From the NCBI RefSeq assembly GCF_036373705.1, contig NC_089857.1, positions 39,442,784-39,506,783 on the forward strand: a stretch of DNA of 64,000 bases, given 5' to 3'. Below the pieces are notes generated by a model. It was given only the letters and a program-made list of their open reading frames with translations, had not been told where the DNA came from and searched no databases. Numbering within the stretch: the first letter of the stretch is position 1; each line of letters starts with the position of its first letter. A program made the position numbers and the translations under genes. The DNA comes from Amia ocellicauda. Taxonomy: Eukaryota; Chordata; Actinopteri; Amiiformes; Amiidae. Of this stretch, positions 51,731 to 64,000 are shown piece by piece.

Positions 51731-51828
51731 GGCTGGTTTCACAGACCCAAATAAGCACTAGTCCTGGCCTACCCAGTTTTATTTTAGGTAGGGTAGACCT
51801 AGACTAGGGCTAGTATGTGAAACCAGCC
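51731..51828. mobile_element. Small palindromic element (MITE-like)
   Basis: 'ggctggtttcacagaccc' at the left and 'tatgtgaaaccagcc' at the right form inverted ends, and 'actagtcctggcctaccc' is mirrored by 'gggtagacctagactagg'. Total 98 bp, so the whole sequence can fold into one hairpin. It lies just past the first isoc1 poly(A) signal. Confidence 0.7.
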
Positions 51829-54800
51829 ATGTACGTACTTTTTGTGTGTTCTGAAACCACATTTTTGCTTTCTGTTCATGTGGTTTTCAAATCTATAGTG
51901 TGTAGGATGTTAACCAAATAAGGGTTGGTTTAAGAAGTCATCCACCTTTTCCTATGACATAAGTCCATTCTTAATTTCTCTTGGTAACATTTAATAATAT
52001 TAAATGATTCAGTCCACAATTAATAATATTACCGAAGACATATCCTGGAATATTGAAAATACAAGATTGTACCTAAAAACTACACCTTTAAAACCTTTAC
52101 AAAAAAAAAAAAGGGAAATGTCTGTACACGTTACAGACAGTTATAATAGTTTTTTAATATATATTTTTGGTATGGGAAAATGCCAAGCTCATTTGTCAAA
52201 AGACTTTCCAACATATTAATGTATTGTAAAAATAAATAAATCTATATTTCATTCGAAATGTTAATCTATGTGTATATCTTTATTTCTAAAATAATTATAG
52301 GTTTCATTGCTTAATTGTTTTTAACTGGTTTGTAGAACATAAGCTTCCTGATTGGCTATCAATGATTGCACCTGGACTGATATTAACCTACAAACTACTT
52401 TACAATAATACTAATCCAATAATATATCATGCAAAAAGTCACATGCAGACAAAGTATCTTCTGATGCAGGTACTTTCAATTCTAGTTATATTCTGATACT
52501 TCTTCCACAGGTTTTGCATTAGGGATAAGAAACTTTGTACAGTGATTTTGCCTCGTATAAACAATAGGTTGCTCATGTTTTTGTTCCAGATATCATCATT
52601 TATAATAATTATAAATATATTGAATGAAAACACATTAGCAAAGTGGAACTATCCCATATTGCTGCTTTCTCTAATACTGCATACCTAGAGACCCTACTAC
52701 TGCTAACCTACTGTAAGGTAACTCTTCCTTTGCTGCAACAGGTAAGCACCTTGATCGCAGTTTTATAAATGAGTTTCCAAAGATGCAGGAACCTGTTGTG
52801 TATCAGTGTACGTGTGAGGTGAAAAGATTTCAGTCCCATCTATAATGGAATTCTAAGTAATCTCAGGAGGGTAGGAAAAGCCAAGTCAAATACTGTTCTT
52901 GGAAACTGTTGTCAATGGTTGTCTGGCCGTGTGCAGTGTATTTCCTGTGATTTATGACCCTTCTGTAATCTAACAAATAACCTCTTCCTTGTATTGTGAA
53001 ATTAAAATAATATATGTTTAGCAACGTACGCTACAAGGCAATATCTACCAGTAGTTCACGTTAGTTTCGGTTCTAGAGAATCCAGGATCAGCTTTCTCAA
53101 TGTAATTCAGAGTAAGGAAAAACACATTGCATTGACATCTTGTTGCTTAGGAATAAATGCAGTCTAATAAGACACATATTTTTGCTGTGCCCTAATATCA
53201 TGTGTTCTAAATGGCATAAAATCTCTCAAGGATAATTGGTTTCAGAATTGATGACCGTCACTACCTCCTGATTTCCCTGAAACTGGTATCTTAACTGTGA
53301 TTGAGCATCATTGTCTCTTCTAATACACAGGGAGATTGGGCAGTGACGTAGAAACTGTTGGAAGCAGCTTTTATTGGAAATAAACCTTGAAAAAGTGCAT
53401 TAAAAAATCTAACTCTCAAAGCTTGACCTCTGAGAACGTTTTTCTAAAATAATGTCATGCTTCAGTCTACTTCATTCTTCTATTATTCTAATTTCGTATT
53501 TAAATAATTACGTGTATAAGAAAGTGTATTTTATTTCAGATTAGTGTCATCATTCCTTAAGGATAAGCTTTTTCGATTCCTTGTTCAAATTCACAAAGTA
53601 CCTTTCAGTGCTTTCTTGTAGTTGATTTGAATCCGGTCTGCCAGTCCAAAAGGAATTATCTGAATGTGAAAATGATTTAGCTGTCCGGCCTTTTAGCTGC
53701 AGAAAGAGATGGAATCGTCTCCGTCCAGACTTGAGCCGCATTGCATCACTGAGTGGTATTGCTGTCAGACGGAGCTGGAAAATAATGTGTACAGATGGGC
53801 TGGAAGCTGGGATTGTGCTGCGATTTTTCCTTATTCAGAGCCAAGGCTTACCGAGAGCCTCACACTTCCAAACGGACAATTGCTTAAACTTCAAAAATGG
53901 AAAATTAATTTGCAAAGGCATCCATAACTGATCTTTTCAACAACATAGTTCTTAGCAGTTTTCTAATTTTTTTCTTTGTATCTTTGCTGTAGCTAATTAT
54001 TCCTCAAAAGACAGTTGATTCACCACTGCATGATTGCTCTTATTTGTGTGATCCTGAAGGGGGCAGTAGAATACCATGACTTCTTCTTTTTGTTCAACTT
54101 CTGTACTATATTTTTACTGTCTTTGATGGGTATGTTTGAGTGGCATCAACATATACATGTATATTAGTGGTACAGAGGGAGAAAAGGATAAAACAGTCAA
54201 TTCCTGAAAGGTTTCATGACTCAGAATTGTTATATTTGATCAATTTTGTCATGGTGGAGTAGTAGGCCAGCTACCTGCGAATCGCAAATAACAAACTTAT
54301 ACCCCATCACATTTTGATTTATAACTATTAGAAAGTGGCTTCCGACAATAGATTAAACTGTGATAGGGTGCAGATTTGCTATACACATGTTGATCAAAGT
54401 TTTGATTTGCTCTAGTTCTTAGATTAGTGATCCAGAGGTCCAGACTCAAGCATTCACAGTGGACATTTCCGTTTCCCTCCAAATGACACGATCAACCCAG
54501 CTGTATAATATATGGATACCAGCATTAAAGTGCGATTAACACTCGATGGATTAGTATTCCATCCAGATGTACCTGAGATCTTTCAGCTTGATTAAAATGC
54601 TACAGAAAATGGGATCAGCTTCTGCCTCATGAGCATTAAAATGATTTGCATTGGATGTATGTTTTTGTTTCTCTTGTTTACGGCATTTTCCTTGACCTGA
54701 CCGATGACTTATAAATAAGGAAAGCAAAACAAATATACACAACTCCACAGCAATAATAAAATCAATAGAGTTTGCTAAGGGGCTACGGGCTGGAAATTAT

Positions 54801-57800
54801 CTATGGTATTTTATCAGGAAATAGTGATTTGTCTATGAAAACATTTAGTGCCAAATGAGACTTAAATATACCTTATGCTTCGTTTCTCACACAGATAATT
54901 GAACTTGTAGTTCTTCATGTCTTTCTGCAGAACATAGCCTGAACTTATTAAAAAAAAAAAAAAATCTAATTTAATGATCTGTGGAATTTTACACACATAA
55001 TAATAAGTACAAGTTGTGCATATAAATTAAGTACCAGTAATTGTGGTGAGCTGCAATTACTTGTGCTGTGGATGCAGATAAACATCTATTTTAATCCATG
55101 GCAGAGAAACGTTTTTAATCTTGTCCTACAAAGTGTTATCAATCTTTATTTGTATTCATATGTAATGGGTGAATACAATTTACTTGGATAAAAAAATACT
55201 TGAATATAGTGTTTTTGAGATATCATAGTCTATATTTCATGTAGTGCACAGTTCTCCTGTGGGTTTTACAGCTGTAAGCATACGTCAGGAACCATGATCA
55301 ACCATTAATATGTTTTAAAAATGGCATTCATGAGATGTCTCTGGTGAAGCATTGGTCTTTCTTTCTCAGACATCTTTAGCCTAATCTCAACTGGGTCAGC
55401 AATCCTGCATTGCACCTTCTCTTCCTATGTGGTCTCTTTTGAAAGTCAAGATGATGCCCTCAGACAGGAGCAGACTTTACTCCATGGAGCTGTGCCTGCA
55501 GGAAATCCTAAGGAATTTCAGATGTTCGTTTCAATTCCCCCAAAGTATTGGACATGAAAACTGTGCAAAGAATAGCTCAGACCTTTGGAAACTCTCATTA
55601 GCCCATGTGATTAGGAGCATAATAACTATTATTTTTTGCCTAAGCATCACACGGTTAAAGGATAATTGTCTTTAATGGCTAGTATTACTCTATTATGGTT
55701 TATGCCATGAATTAAATGTCCTGTACAGTATTTCCCCAGTGAGCAAACTATGTGCAAACTGCTCACTCCACAGTAAATAGATCAGACCTTAACTTCAGAC
55801 TACTTAGGAAATCAGGTGCAGTGATGTTTTATGTTGTCTCCTCAACTCATGCAGTGTGTAGAAATTAGACATAGCAGGTGGAAATGAAGGAAATTTCAAT
55901 GAATCATTATTTATTATCAAAGATAATTCTTTACAGAAGCCAATTTTAGTATTTCCAGAGGGAGAGGAATGGTTATGCAGAGTCGAGTTTGGTCGGTACT
56001 TGGGATTCCTGTGCAACATTTGAAACATATGGTGTGAAGCCCACTGCAGCACAAGGCCAATATTGTGTGGCCATGAAAAGGAACATATGAAAGCCATATG
56101 AAATAAATTAGTGTGGCTTCAGTACACTCCAATAGTAGTTATATCAAAATTAAATATGTTTTTTATGGTATAAGTTTTTTGTTTCCTTGTGAGTGTTTTG
56201 CAATATTCCATTTTCTGTTACCCAGGTATTTAAAATGTTAAGTATATTTATTTGATTTTCTGCATTACGTTCACAAACACATTGTTGGTGATTAATACTA
56301 TACAACATGCCTGGCAGAAAAGAGGAAAAACGGTTAGAATTCTAAAAGACACTCTTCAAAAATATGTGTATCAATATCTGAAGTAAAATAATATAATGCA
56401 TTAAATATTTCCTTTTCCTCTAATTGCAATTTTTACTTGTAAGCAACAGATGGCAGCAATATTGTAGCCTTTAAAATACCACAGTTCAGCAAATTAAGGA
56501 TAAAGAAGGAGAGTACCAGGATTTTCTTAATAGTACATCAATCATGTGCTCAGCAGTGTTAGTCGCTGTAACAGGATGGCTGCGGTGGTGAAATGGAAAC
56601 TGCGTGTAAACATGCCCGCCAAACGTAACCACACAAACCACAGAGAGCCATCCCTGAAGTTGGCAGAGTGCAGAATTTTTTATCTCCGTTTATTTGCTCA
56701 GATCAAAATATCCAGATCACATGCAATTTGTTACAATATTGCGACACTTTGACAAACACCTTGACCACTTTTTCAAGGAGTGCTTTTGCTTACAATTGTC
56801 CATATGTTTGTGCATTGAAAAAACACAAAATGAAACCTCTGTTTATGCAACAGGTCATGTTCCCTTGAGTGTTGCCAGCTTTAGAGGTGTTGTTTTTCAG
56901 GTTTTTAAAACACAACCCAAGCAGCAGTGAATGTGAGATGTGTGCACATCTTGTTTATTCATTCTTGGAGGTACATACTTAAAGAACATAGTTTTACATA
57001 CATATCTAATTTTTAGTACCTGTCCAGTATATTATATATTGTGAATAAATTACTTACCAACTAATTTTATTAAATGGATAATACCTGTGCTGTCTGCAGG
57101 GAATACTTCTGTGAAGATCCAAGCAGTATATTCTAGCTAACACTTTCTTGAGACATGATACGAAATGCAGAGTCATTTGAAAGCTTCAGAAAACCATTGT
57201 GAAAAACATTCAGTTTATATAAACCATATGCTGAATTGTCTCAGTTGAGTCTGGAAATTCTTCCAATCTAACCGTCGACATTCTTTTAAATATAAACTTT
57301 CTGATCATGTAAGGTATTCCAGTTTTTCTACGTTCTGTCAATTGTGACTTAACAAAGTTAAGGGAAAATACTTGGCACGTCGTCTTTTTGTATGGGTATG
57401 CACAATAACAAGGAAGAAGTCTGGAATCAGACATGAAATGATTTAAATATCAGGTAGATATTGAAATGTCGACTTTTTTTGGTAGTCTTGATTTACAGTG
57501 GCCTCCATATTTATGTTTAATCTTAATGAGGTGTAATGTAGGTGAATATTTATGGAGGTCTATTCAAATGAATGCAAATAAATGTAGAATAGTATGACTG
57601 TAACTATATTTATCAATAGCATACCTGATATTTAACCATACAATTTTGTGTCCTCTGTCAAGAAGCTACATTTTGCTTGCAGATGGACTTCCAGTACAAT
57701 AATGACACATCCACGTCTGTGACCAAATGGTCAAGGAACATAAAATCAGCCATCACAATGAACTGAAAATATCCATTTAACCTGGAGGTGCTGGAGGGCT

Positions 57801-60800
57801 TGTTCGAATATCCTTCCTGAGAAGTTGAAGAATATATGAAAATGTTACAGGAGCACTTCCTCCACGCTATGAAAGCCCTGATTGCCAGGGTATGAATCAC
57901 TAGAACATGGGGTCTTTGACAGATATGCCCTTGATGCACACAACAGTGATTCTTATAGAATTCTCTACTGTTTAAAAACTATTTGTATCAAAATATAAAG
58001 AACATACACGTGCAGTTTCCTACTAAATAAAATTTTACTTCTATCCCATCAATTATATAACTTAATGCTGTTGCATATACAGTACTTTTTCATTTTATTC
58101 CAAACGGTTTAGATTTGGGAACATAAAAGTGTGCTGCAGGGGGTTTCCAAATGAAGGATGTAATGGTCGGCATAACTATAATAAGCTTATAATAAAACAT
58201 AATCATGATAATTTACCCACAGTAATCTTTAGAAAAATAATCTGGAATAATATTTAAGCCCCATTTTGTAGGTTTCTGTCTGGGATCCATGGGATGTTTC
58301 AATGTATTAGGCAATAAAGGATATTTGCTCTGCATACAAGGAACACAAGATTAAAAATGCTATTGTCTCAATAGACTAGTTCCTAGAAGTTCCTTTCGGC
58401 ACCCAAATGTGAAAACATTTTAATTTTATTAGTACTTTTTGCTGATCTTCTGAAATTGTGTGGATCTCTATTTTATTTGCTCCATTTAATTTGAAATGGT
58501 CTGTTTTTATTTTCAGAGTTTCAAGGGATATGTTTCCAGCACTGATTTTTCTTCCAAAGGGTGGCTGAAGTGTTGAAAACCAAAAATAGTCCTTCCAAAG
58601 CTGCTAACCTCGATATCAAACTAAACCACACCAAAGTCAAATCCTAATGATACTTCTGGTTAAATACATTCAGCCTTGTAAAAGTGTGTCTTATTTAGTT
58701 TAAACCTCGTCTCTTGTACTTTACTTTGTGGAAATCATGATTTAGAAAACACTGAATTTACAACCATTTAAAATGGCATTTTTGGTATTCCTCTTCCTAT
58801 AGAAATAACGCTTAACAGCAATAGGGCACTGAACAGTCTGCAGATATGGATCATTAACTAGGTGGAGCTCATATTTTATGCAACATATCCCTCCAAAATA
58901 AAGAATACAGGAAGACTGATTTCCTCTCTTTCATCTGAGGTACAGCTGTGTATTCCATAGTCAATTCCCACTCACAGCCCCAGCTATGCAGCTCATGAGC
59001 TCCAAAAGCAGATGAGACTTCAAAACCAGAAGGCAGCAGGCAAGACAAGTCTGCTTCTTAATGCTTTCTCAAAATACTCATGCTTTTTGACATAATGCCA
59101 AAGAAACAGGTTATATTATATACTCTATTTCACATAGGCTACGACAATTAATTGATTAATTATTTTCTTGGCAGACACACTTACAGGGTGACTTACAGTT
59201 TACACAGCATTACAAAAGTACAACACGTTAATGCATTCATCTGCATAGGAGGTTGTTGCATGTGCTGTGCATCCAAAATGTAATGCCCTGTTAGAGAACA
59301 TGATCCAAAATCACTTTTAACTAATGTACTGTCAACATCCTTTGAATTTATCTCAATCAGCAAACTACTTGGTTGTTAATTAAGGTAAGGACAAATGGTT
59401 GGAAGACACATATTCACTGTACCGTGACCGTATTATTAACTCATTGGAGAAGATTTCACTACTTTTCTGTCATCCCTTCCTGCAGGTGAACTTTCCGTAT
59501 GTAGCCAATCATGTTATCAGTACTGACTGTGTTTTCAATACATATTTCAGTAGTTGCTCATAAATGTGCCCTTGTTTCAATGCTTTAATGCCCAATAAAG
59601 TTTCTTCTGTGTGTATGTTGTCTTTCCCTCCATTCAGAACTAATGAAGATAGAGTAATTGAAATGTTATTTGTCCTTAGTGGAGGAGTTTTTAGATAATC
59701 TTTGTATCATATGAAAAAATATTTAACCCGGCTCATGGACTGTTGAGCCATCTCACAAATTCTTTATAACCGATTCAGCTGCCTTGTGAAGAAGTTCAAA
59801 GACAGCATAAAATATATCGACTCTGCGGTAAAGGCCATTCACACAGCAGCAGAGCATTCAACTCCTAAATCTTAATAACCTGGGATAATGGATCATTACT
59901 GAATCGAGAAATAATCATTTCAGTTCTGGACCTGAAAGAAGACAGAATAATTAAAATAACAGACCGTGGTTGCGAATTATTCCTAGTAACTGTCTTAATA
60001 AATCAGACATGTATCTTTTAAAATATTTCATTTCAGTATTTGCGGTTGCAAGGGCTGAGAAGAATCCATGACCAAGCAATACTTTAAAAAATGTTATTAC
60101 ACTCCTGTTCTTTACATTGTGTTGTTAATTTAGATTTTTAACAATTTTGACACTGCTTTAATACTAGATCTGTTATATTGCTAAACCATGGAGCCTTTCA
60201 AAGCAAAGATACAAATGGAAAATTTTTACAATTTATGATGTTTTTCAAGGGAAATACAGCTGGGTGGTGCAAGTGCTAACAAACCCAAAGCTCCCGTAAT
60301 TGCTAGCTTTATTAGTCCTGCAGAAACTGTGTATGTATGTTCTGCATGTCATTTGGCATGTCAGCTACTTTCTGCTATACTTTTGATTCCCAAAGACTCT
60401 GTGATTTTTTTTTTTTTATAATGAAAGCTGTAGTTTACTAACATCACGATGACCTCACTTCCAAAGGGGGAAGCAGCCTTAAAATAATATTTTCCACTGT
60501 TTCAATGCTTTTTTGTCTTCACCCTAACCCCCCCAGCCCCTTCTCATTATATATATGATTTCACTGCCGTCTGTTAATAAAGTGCAGAGAGAAACGGGCA
60601 ATGTGCTGCTGTAGTGTAGAGGCCATTAGGAACTGAACAAAAACCTATTCAATTGTACAGAGACCCTTCTTTGCAAAACCTTCAGCTTTGCTTTGTTACA
60701 AATGCTCCCAAGTATGTTGGGGACAAAATGTTGAGCGCAAATATTATATAGAACAGCCGATGGATGATATATTGACATATTTCCTGATGCATTGTTTTCC

Positions 60801-63800
60801 TTTGCTGCTTTATTTCAGCCCTGTTGACTGGCTCATGGCTGCTCGAGAATATGAGGATAATTAAGCACAAAAAATAAAGTAGAACCGGTGGACAGGACCG
60901 ATGTCACGCACCCACCACTAACTAAAACAGAGATGTCCTACCACTCTGACATCTTATAGATTCCCACCACACTACATCCATCCAGGCAAGGAAAATGGGG
61001 ACTGGAACTGATTATATATCTGATTAAATACAAGGATTCTCCCTCCAGAGAAACATTCTGACTACAAAGTGCTTCTCTTAAGCTTGCTCACTGTGAGATC
61101 AATGGTGGGAGAGAAAAAAAATCCTTTGTCTGCTTCTTGGTCCCCGTTCCCATATATTTCAATCGGCAACACATGTCGTCTATGGGTGCAAATTGGTTAT
61201 GCTCTACGTGACAGCTGTACAAAAGATGGAACCATGATTCCGCAAGACACAAATGCAGTGTCTCTGATGCTAAATGAGTTGCTTTTTAATCTAGGTATCC
61301 CTAATGAGTTGTGCGTAGAATATAAACAAGGTTCTTTCTCTAATGCAGCCTCGACTGTCTTCAGCTCAGAGCTAGCTAAATCCCATTTCGGGTCATGTTG
61401 TACTGGGCATTCATTTGTACCGCTTATTTGCATTTCCAGTCCAAAAGGAGGGAATATAAAAAGATAGATTTTTATAATAAGCACCACTGAATTGACCGAA
61501 TTCAATAATAATACCCACACATTGATTCACTTATAAAATTGTTAGTTCCCAAACCTTTTTAAAAGTAAATTATTTGCTTGTTCTAATGATATGCAATAAC
61601 GAAGGCCATCTTTTACAGTACATATAGTGGAGTCTTTTTTAAGGATTTTTATGGCACTAAGTAGGAGGATAGGGATACCTGATCGCTGTTGTGATCAATG
61701 CCATTGATAGTCGTAATTAAGAATTCACTGGCCCAAGGATTTGGCAAGATAAAGGCAACATTTGAGATGTTATTCCTGGTTGTTATAATGTTGTATCTGC
61801 ATAAGATAGATGTTTTTCATGGTAATTCATGATAGTGCCAGTTTAATGCCATTTTCCTGTCAAATTAGTAGACATTGATACAATTTACAGGACATTTATA
61901 GTTATAGCCTTTTCTTATGATTGATGACCAGGCTGTGGAGATCTGTCACCAACAAGGCCTGTGGGTCCAACGTGTTGGATGCCATATTTATTTTATTTTG
62001 GCACCATTGTTGGATGAGGGCAGCCTGCAGGGCCTGGATTGTCCTGGGTGACACGGGACATGATAAGTGTTACAGCTATGTTCAACAGGGTTCAGGTGAT
62101 CTTACTGGTAAATCCATCTTCTCTGATCCCCCTTCAGGAGAAGCCACACCGACTCTCGCTCAGTGTGTTTGCAGCTCTGTGATTTGAAAATGAATTGTTT
62201 CACAGATGCAGAAGAGCTATTGCAACATATTTCACCAGTGCCTTGGCCACACTGTTTCCCCTTTAATACATCATGGATCCTGTTTAATATCAAATGAGAT
62301 TGGAGGGACATTTCTATGAAACGGCAAGCCTTCAGTCTATTTTTGTTTGGCCAAATTAAATGGTGTGAGTGATACCTACCACCTGCTTTGCCTCAGTTGG
62401 TTGCAGTGAAATGGCAAAGACATCCTGTGATCTTCTCCAGGCTGAAGGAGTTTTTCTCATTTGTTGTAACTGAAGAGCACATAATGGACCCAAGGTCCTC
62501 CTTAAGACAGAGTGCCAACATTTTTTGTATTGGTTTCCGTCAGATTCTACATTGATGAGCTGATCTCATATACATTTTAACAATCACCTCTATAAATATG
62601 TCATCAAGTTTTATTCAGTAATAGTTAAAATTGAATTCAGAAACAGTTAAACTCTTTATCTATGACAACTGTGATTAAATACCCCAGTCTTCGGGTCAGA
62701 TTCATTATTTTTAATTGCAACTTAAACAGATATTTTACTATGATTAAGGATTAACATACATCTACATCCAGACACACGTGTTAAGCGAGGGAGGCGATAG
62801 TTTTCAAACAGGTCTTGCTGAGACGATACAGCCAAGAAGAAGGAAATCATATCAGAGGCACTAGCCATAATTTGTGCCTTGAGAGGTGACGGCATGTCTT
62901 TGCAGAAATAAAATGGGAAGGTGATGTCACAGTTAAAAATAAGTAAACTCATAAGAGTCCAGGGAAATTGGAAAATGGATATACTTGGCAGATGGAAAGA
63001 AGACCTAAAAACCTAGTCTAGTGGGTTATTAGAAGCGTGGTTTTACAATAATGTGTTTTTCATGATTCTTAAATTCTTTTTTCTTGTGTGTCTAAGAATC
63101 TCCTGCATAAATCACTTGATAGTAATGCAATGTTACAATTGCACAGATTTATCAGTGTTTCCTAATACAGCACATCTGTTTAGCATGCTTCAAGAGGTGT
63201 CTTGATGTAGCATGATAAGCTTTTTATGTGCAAGTCCTAGTGCATTACGGAAACACATATATGTAAATAATCCACCAATGCCCAAATGCTGCTAAGGCAT
63301 TTGAAACCCCAGTGTTCCAGTTTTCTGAATGGAGAACTATCCCAATTTATCCGATTTACAGTAGATTTTCGACTAGTAAAGTTCCTACCTGAAATCTGAT
63401 CAGGTATCAGGCTCTGTATTTCTGTCTCAAAAAAGGCCAAGATCGCTCATATAAAAACAATTTTATTTTAATTTGCCAACTGTCTCCTGAAAAACGTGTT
63501 TTAACTTAATACATTAATTCCAGTTTGTACTTGTAGTGTAGTACATTTTGTTTCACTTCTTGAACTCAGCTGCTTTTGTTTTTTAATAAAGAAAAAATAT
63601 ATATTTCAAAAGTAATCTAAAAGTATTCTGATTACATTACTGACTTGGAGTAATGTATTGGATTATGTTACAGATTATTTTCAAAACAATATTATAATGG
63701 TTATTATACTATACTATACTATACTTAATGTTAAAATATATATATTTTTTATACAAAATGTTTAGATTGCAGGGAAATCAGATATAGTCAGGTATTTTTA

Positions 63801-64000
63801 ACAACAAAATAAATTGAGCATAAATACATTTCATGCATTATGAGAAATGCAATTCTCTTATGCAAACCTTTAATGAAGCCTAATATTGAGACAGATGCTT
63901 TGTGCTGAGCATGCGGTAACCAGTGGCTCAGATATCCTGTAAAGAAGTGCAGATTCGCTGAATTTACGAGGCTAGTGTGAGCTTCTGTATGCTCCTCTGG
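51829..64000. other. Downstream gene-poor region
   Basis: 12 kb with no exon recognised. The longest open frames (for example 61069-61467) show no known domain or paired splice sites. Runs of A or T (52.1, 54.95, 60.4 kb) and degenerate repeat pieces occur. In mammals the next gene after ISOC1 is ADAMTS19; no ADAMTS-like motif (HExxHxxGxxHD, thrombospondin repeats) is seen, so it would lie beyond the window. Confidence 0.6.
59147..59225. repeat. Degraded L2-type LINE tail
   Basis: 'ttggcagacacacttacagg' followed by 'gtgacttacagtttacacag' and 'cattacaaaagtaca', the same tail seen near 10.97 and 40.87 kb, with a small deletion. Confidence 0.45.

Noticed and set aside
57655-57960. Degenerate transposase-like reading near 57.7 kb
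   Set aside because: A short stretch vaguely recalls a Tc1 catalytic region but stops are frequent and no terminal repeats were found.
61920-62200. Antisense of this block resembles the C-terminus of a Tc1 transposase
   Set aside because: The match is faint, in one frame for a few tens of residues, with no terminal repeats seen.

Overview
The window looks like nuclear DNA from a ray-finned fish. Genes are split into many exons with GT-AG introns. The introns and spacers carry fish-type repeats: Tc1/mariner elements, L2/CR1-type LINE pieces, small inverted-repeat elements, and long TA, TG and TTA microsatellites. No prokaryotic operon, CRISPR array or rRNA/tRNA gene was seen. The species cannot be fixed from sequence alone.

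Layout. 1-4836 is gene-free, with microsatellites and repeat debris. 4866-10463 (+) is a first SLC27A6/FATP6-like gene (copy 1). It has all ten expected exon positions, but exon 5 has lost its 5' part and is frameshifted, and the splice sites of intron 6 have moved. 10464-11612 is a short tail-to-tail spacer. 11613-19668 (-) is a second, intact FATP6-like gene (copy 2; 10 exons, 620 aa). 19669-25515 is a head-to-head spacer holding a decayed Tc1-like transposon. 25516-42130 (+) is a third, intact FATP6-like gene (copy 3; 10 exons, 621 aa), the closest of the three to mammalian SLC27A6. Its introns are swollen by transposons, including a nest three deep. 42131-47850 is a spacer of broken LINE copies and GC-rich inverted-repeat elements. 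47851-51348 (+) is isoc1 (5 exons, 284 aa). 51349-64000 holds no gene I can recognise.

The three slc27a6-like genes share intron positions and phases (1,1,1,0,0,1,2,1,0) and nearly identical exon lengths, so they arose by local duplication with one inversion (+, -, +). An SLC27A6-ISOC1 neighbourhood is also present in mammals (human 5q23), so the locus is orthologous and the expansion is local. The encoded proteins are expected to be membrane-associated very-long-chain acyl-CoA synthetases / fatty-acid transport proteins. ISOC1 is an isochorismatase-fold protein with no evident link to them beyond old synteny.

Main points for a second look: the lesions and possible splice-site rescue in copy 1; divergence of the adenylation motif among the copies; the nested transposons in copy 3 intron 4; a Tc1 relative with DD38E spacing; and a LINE pair in opposite orientation sharing a duplicated segment at 45.4-46.15 kb.
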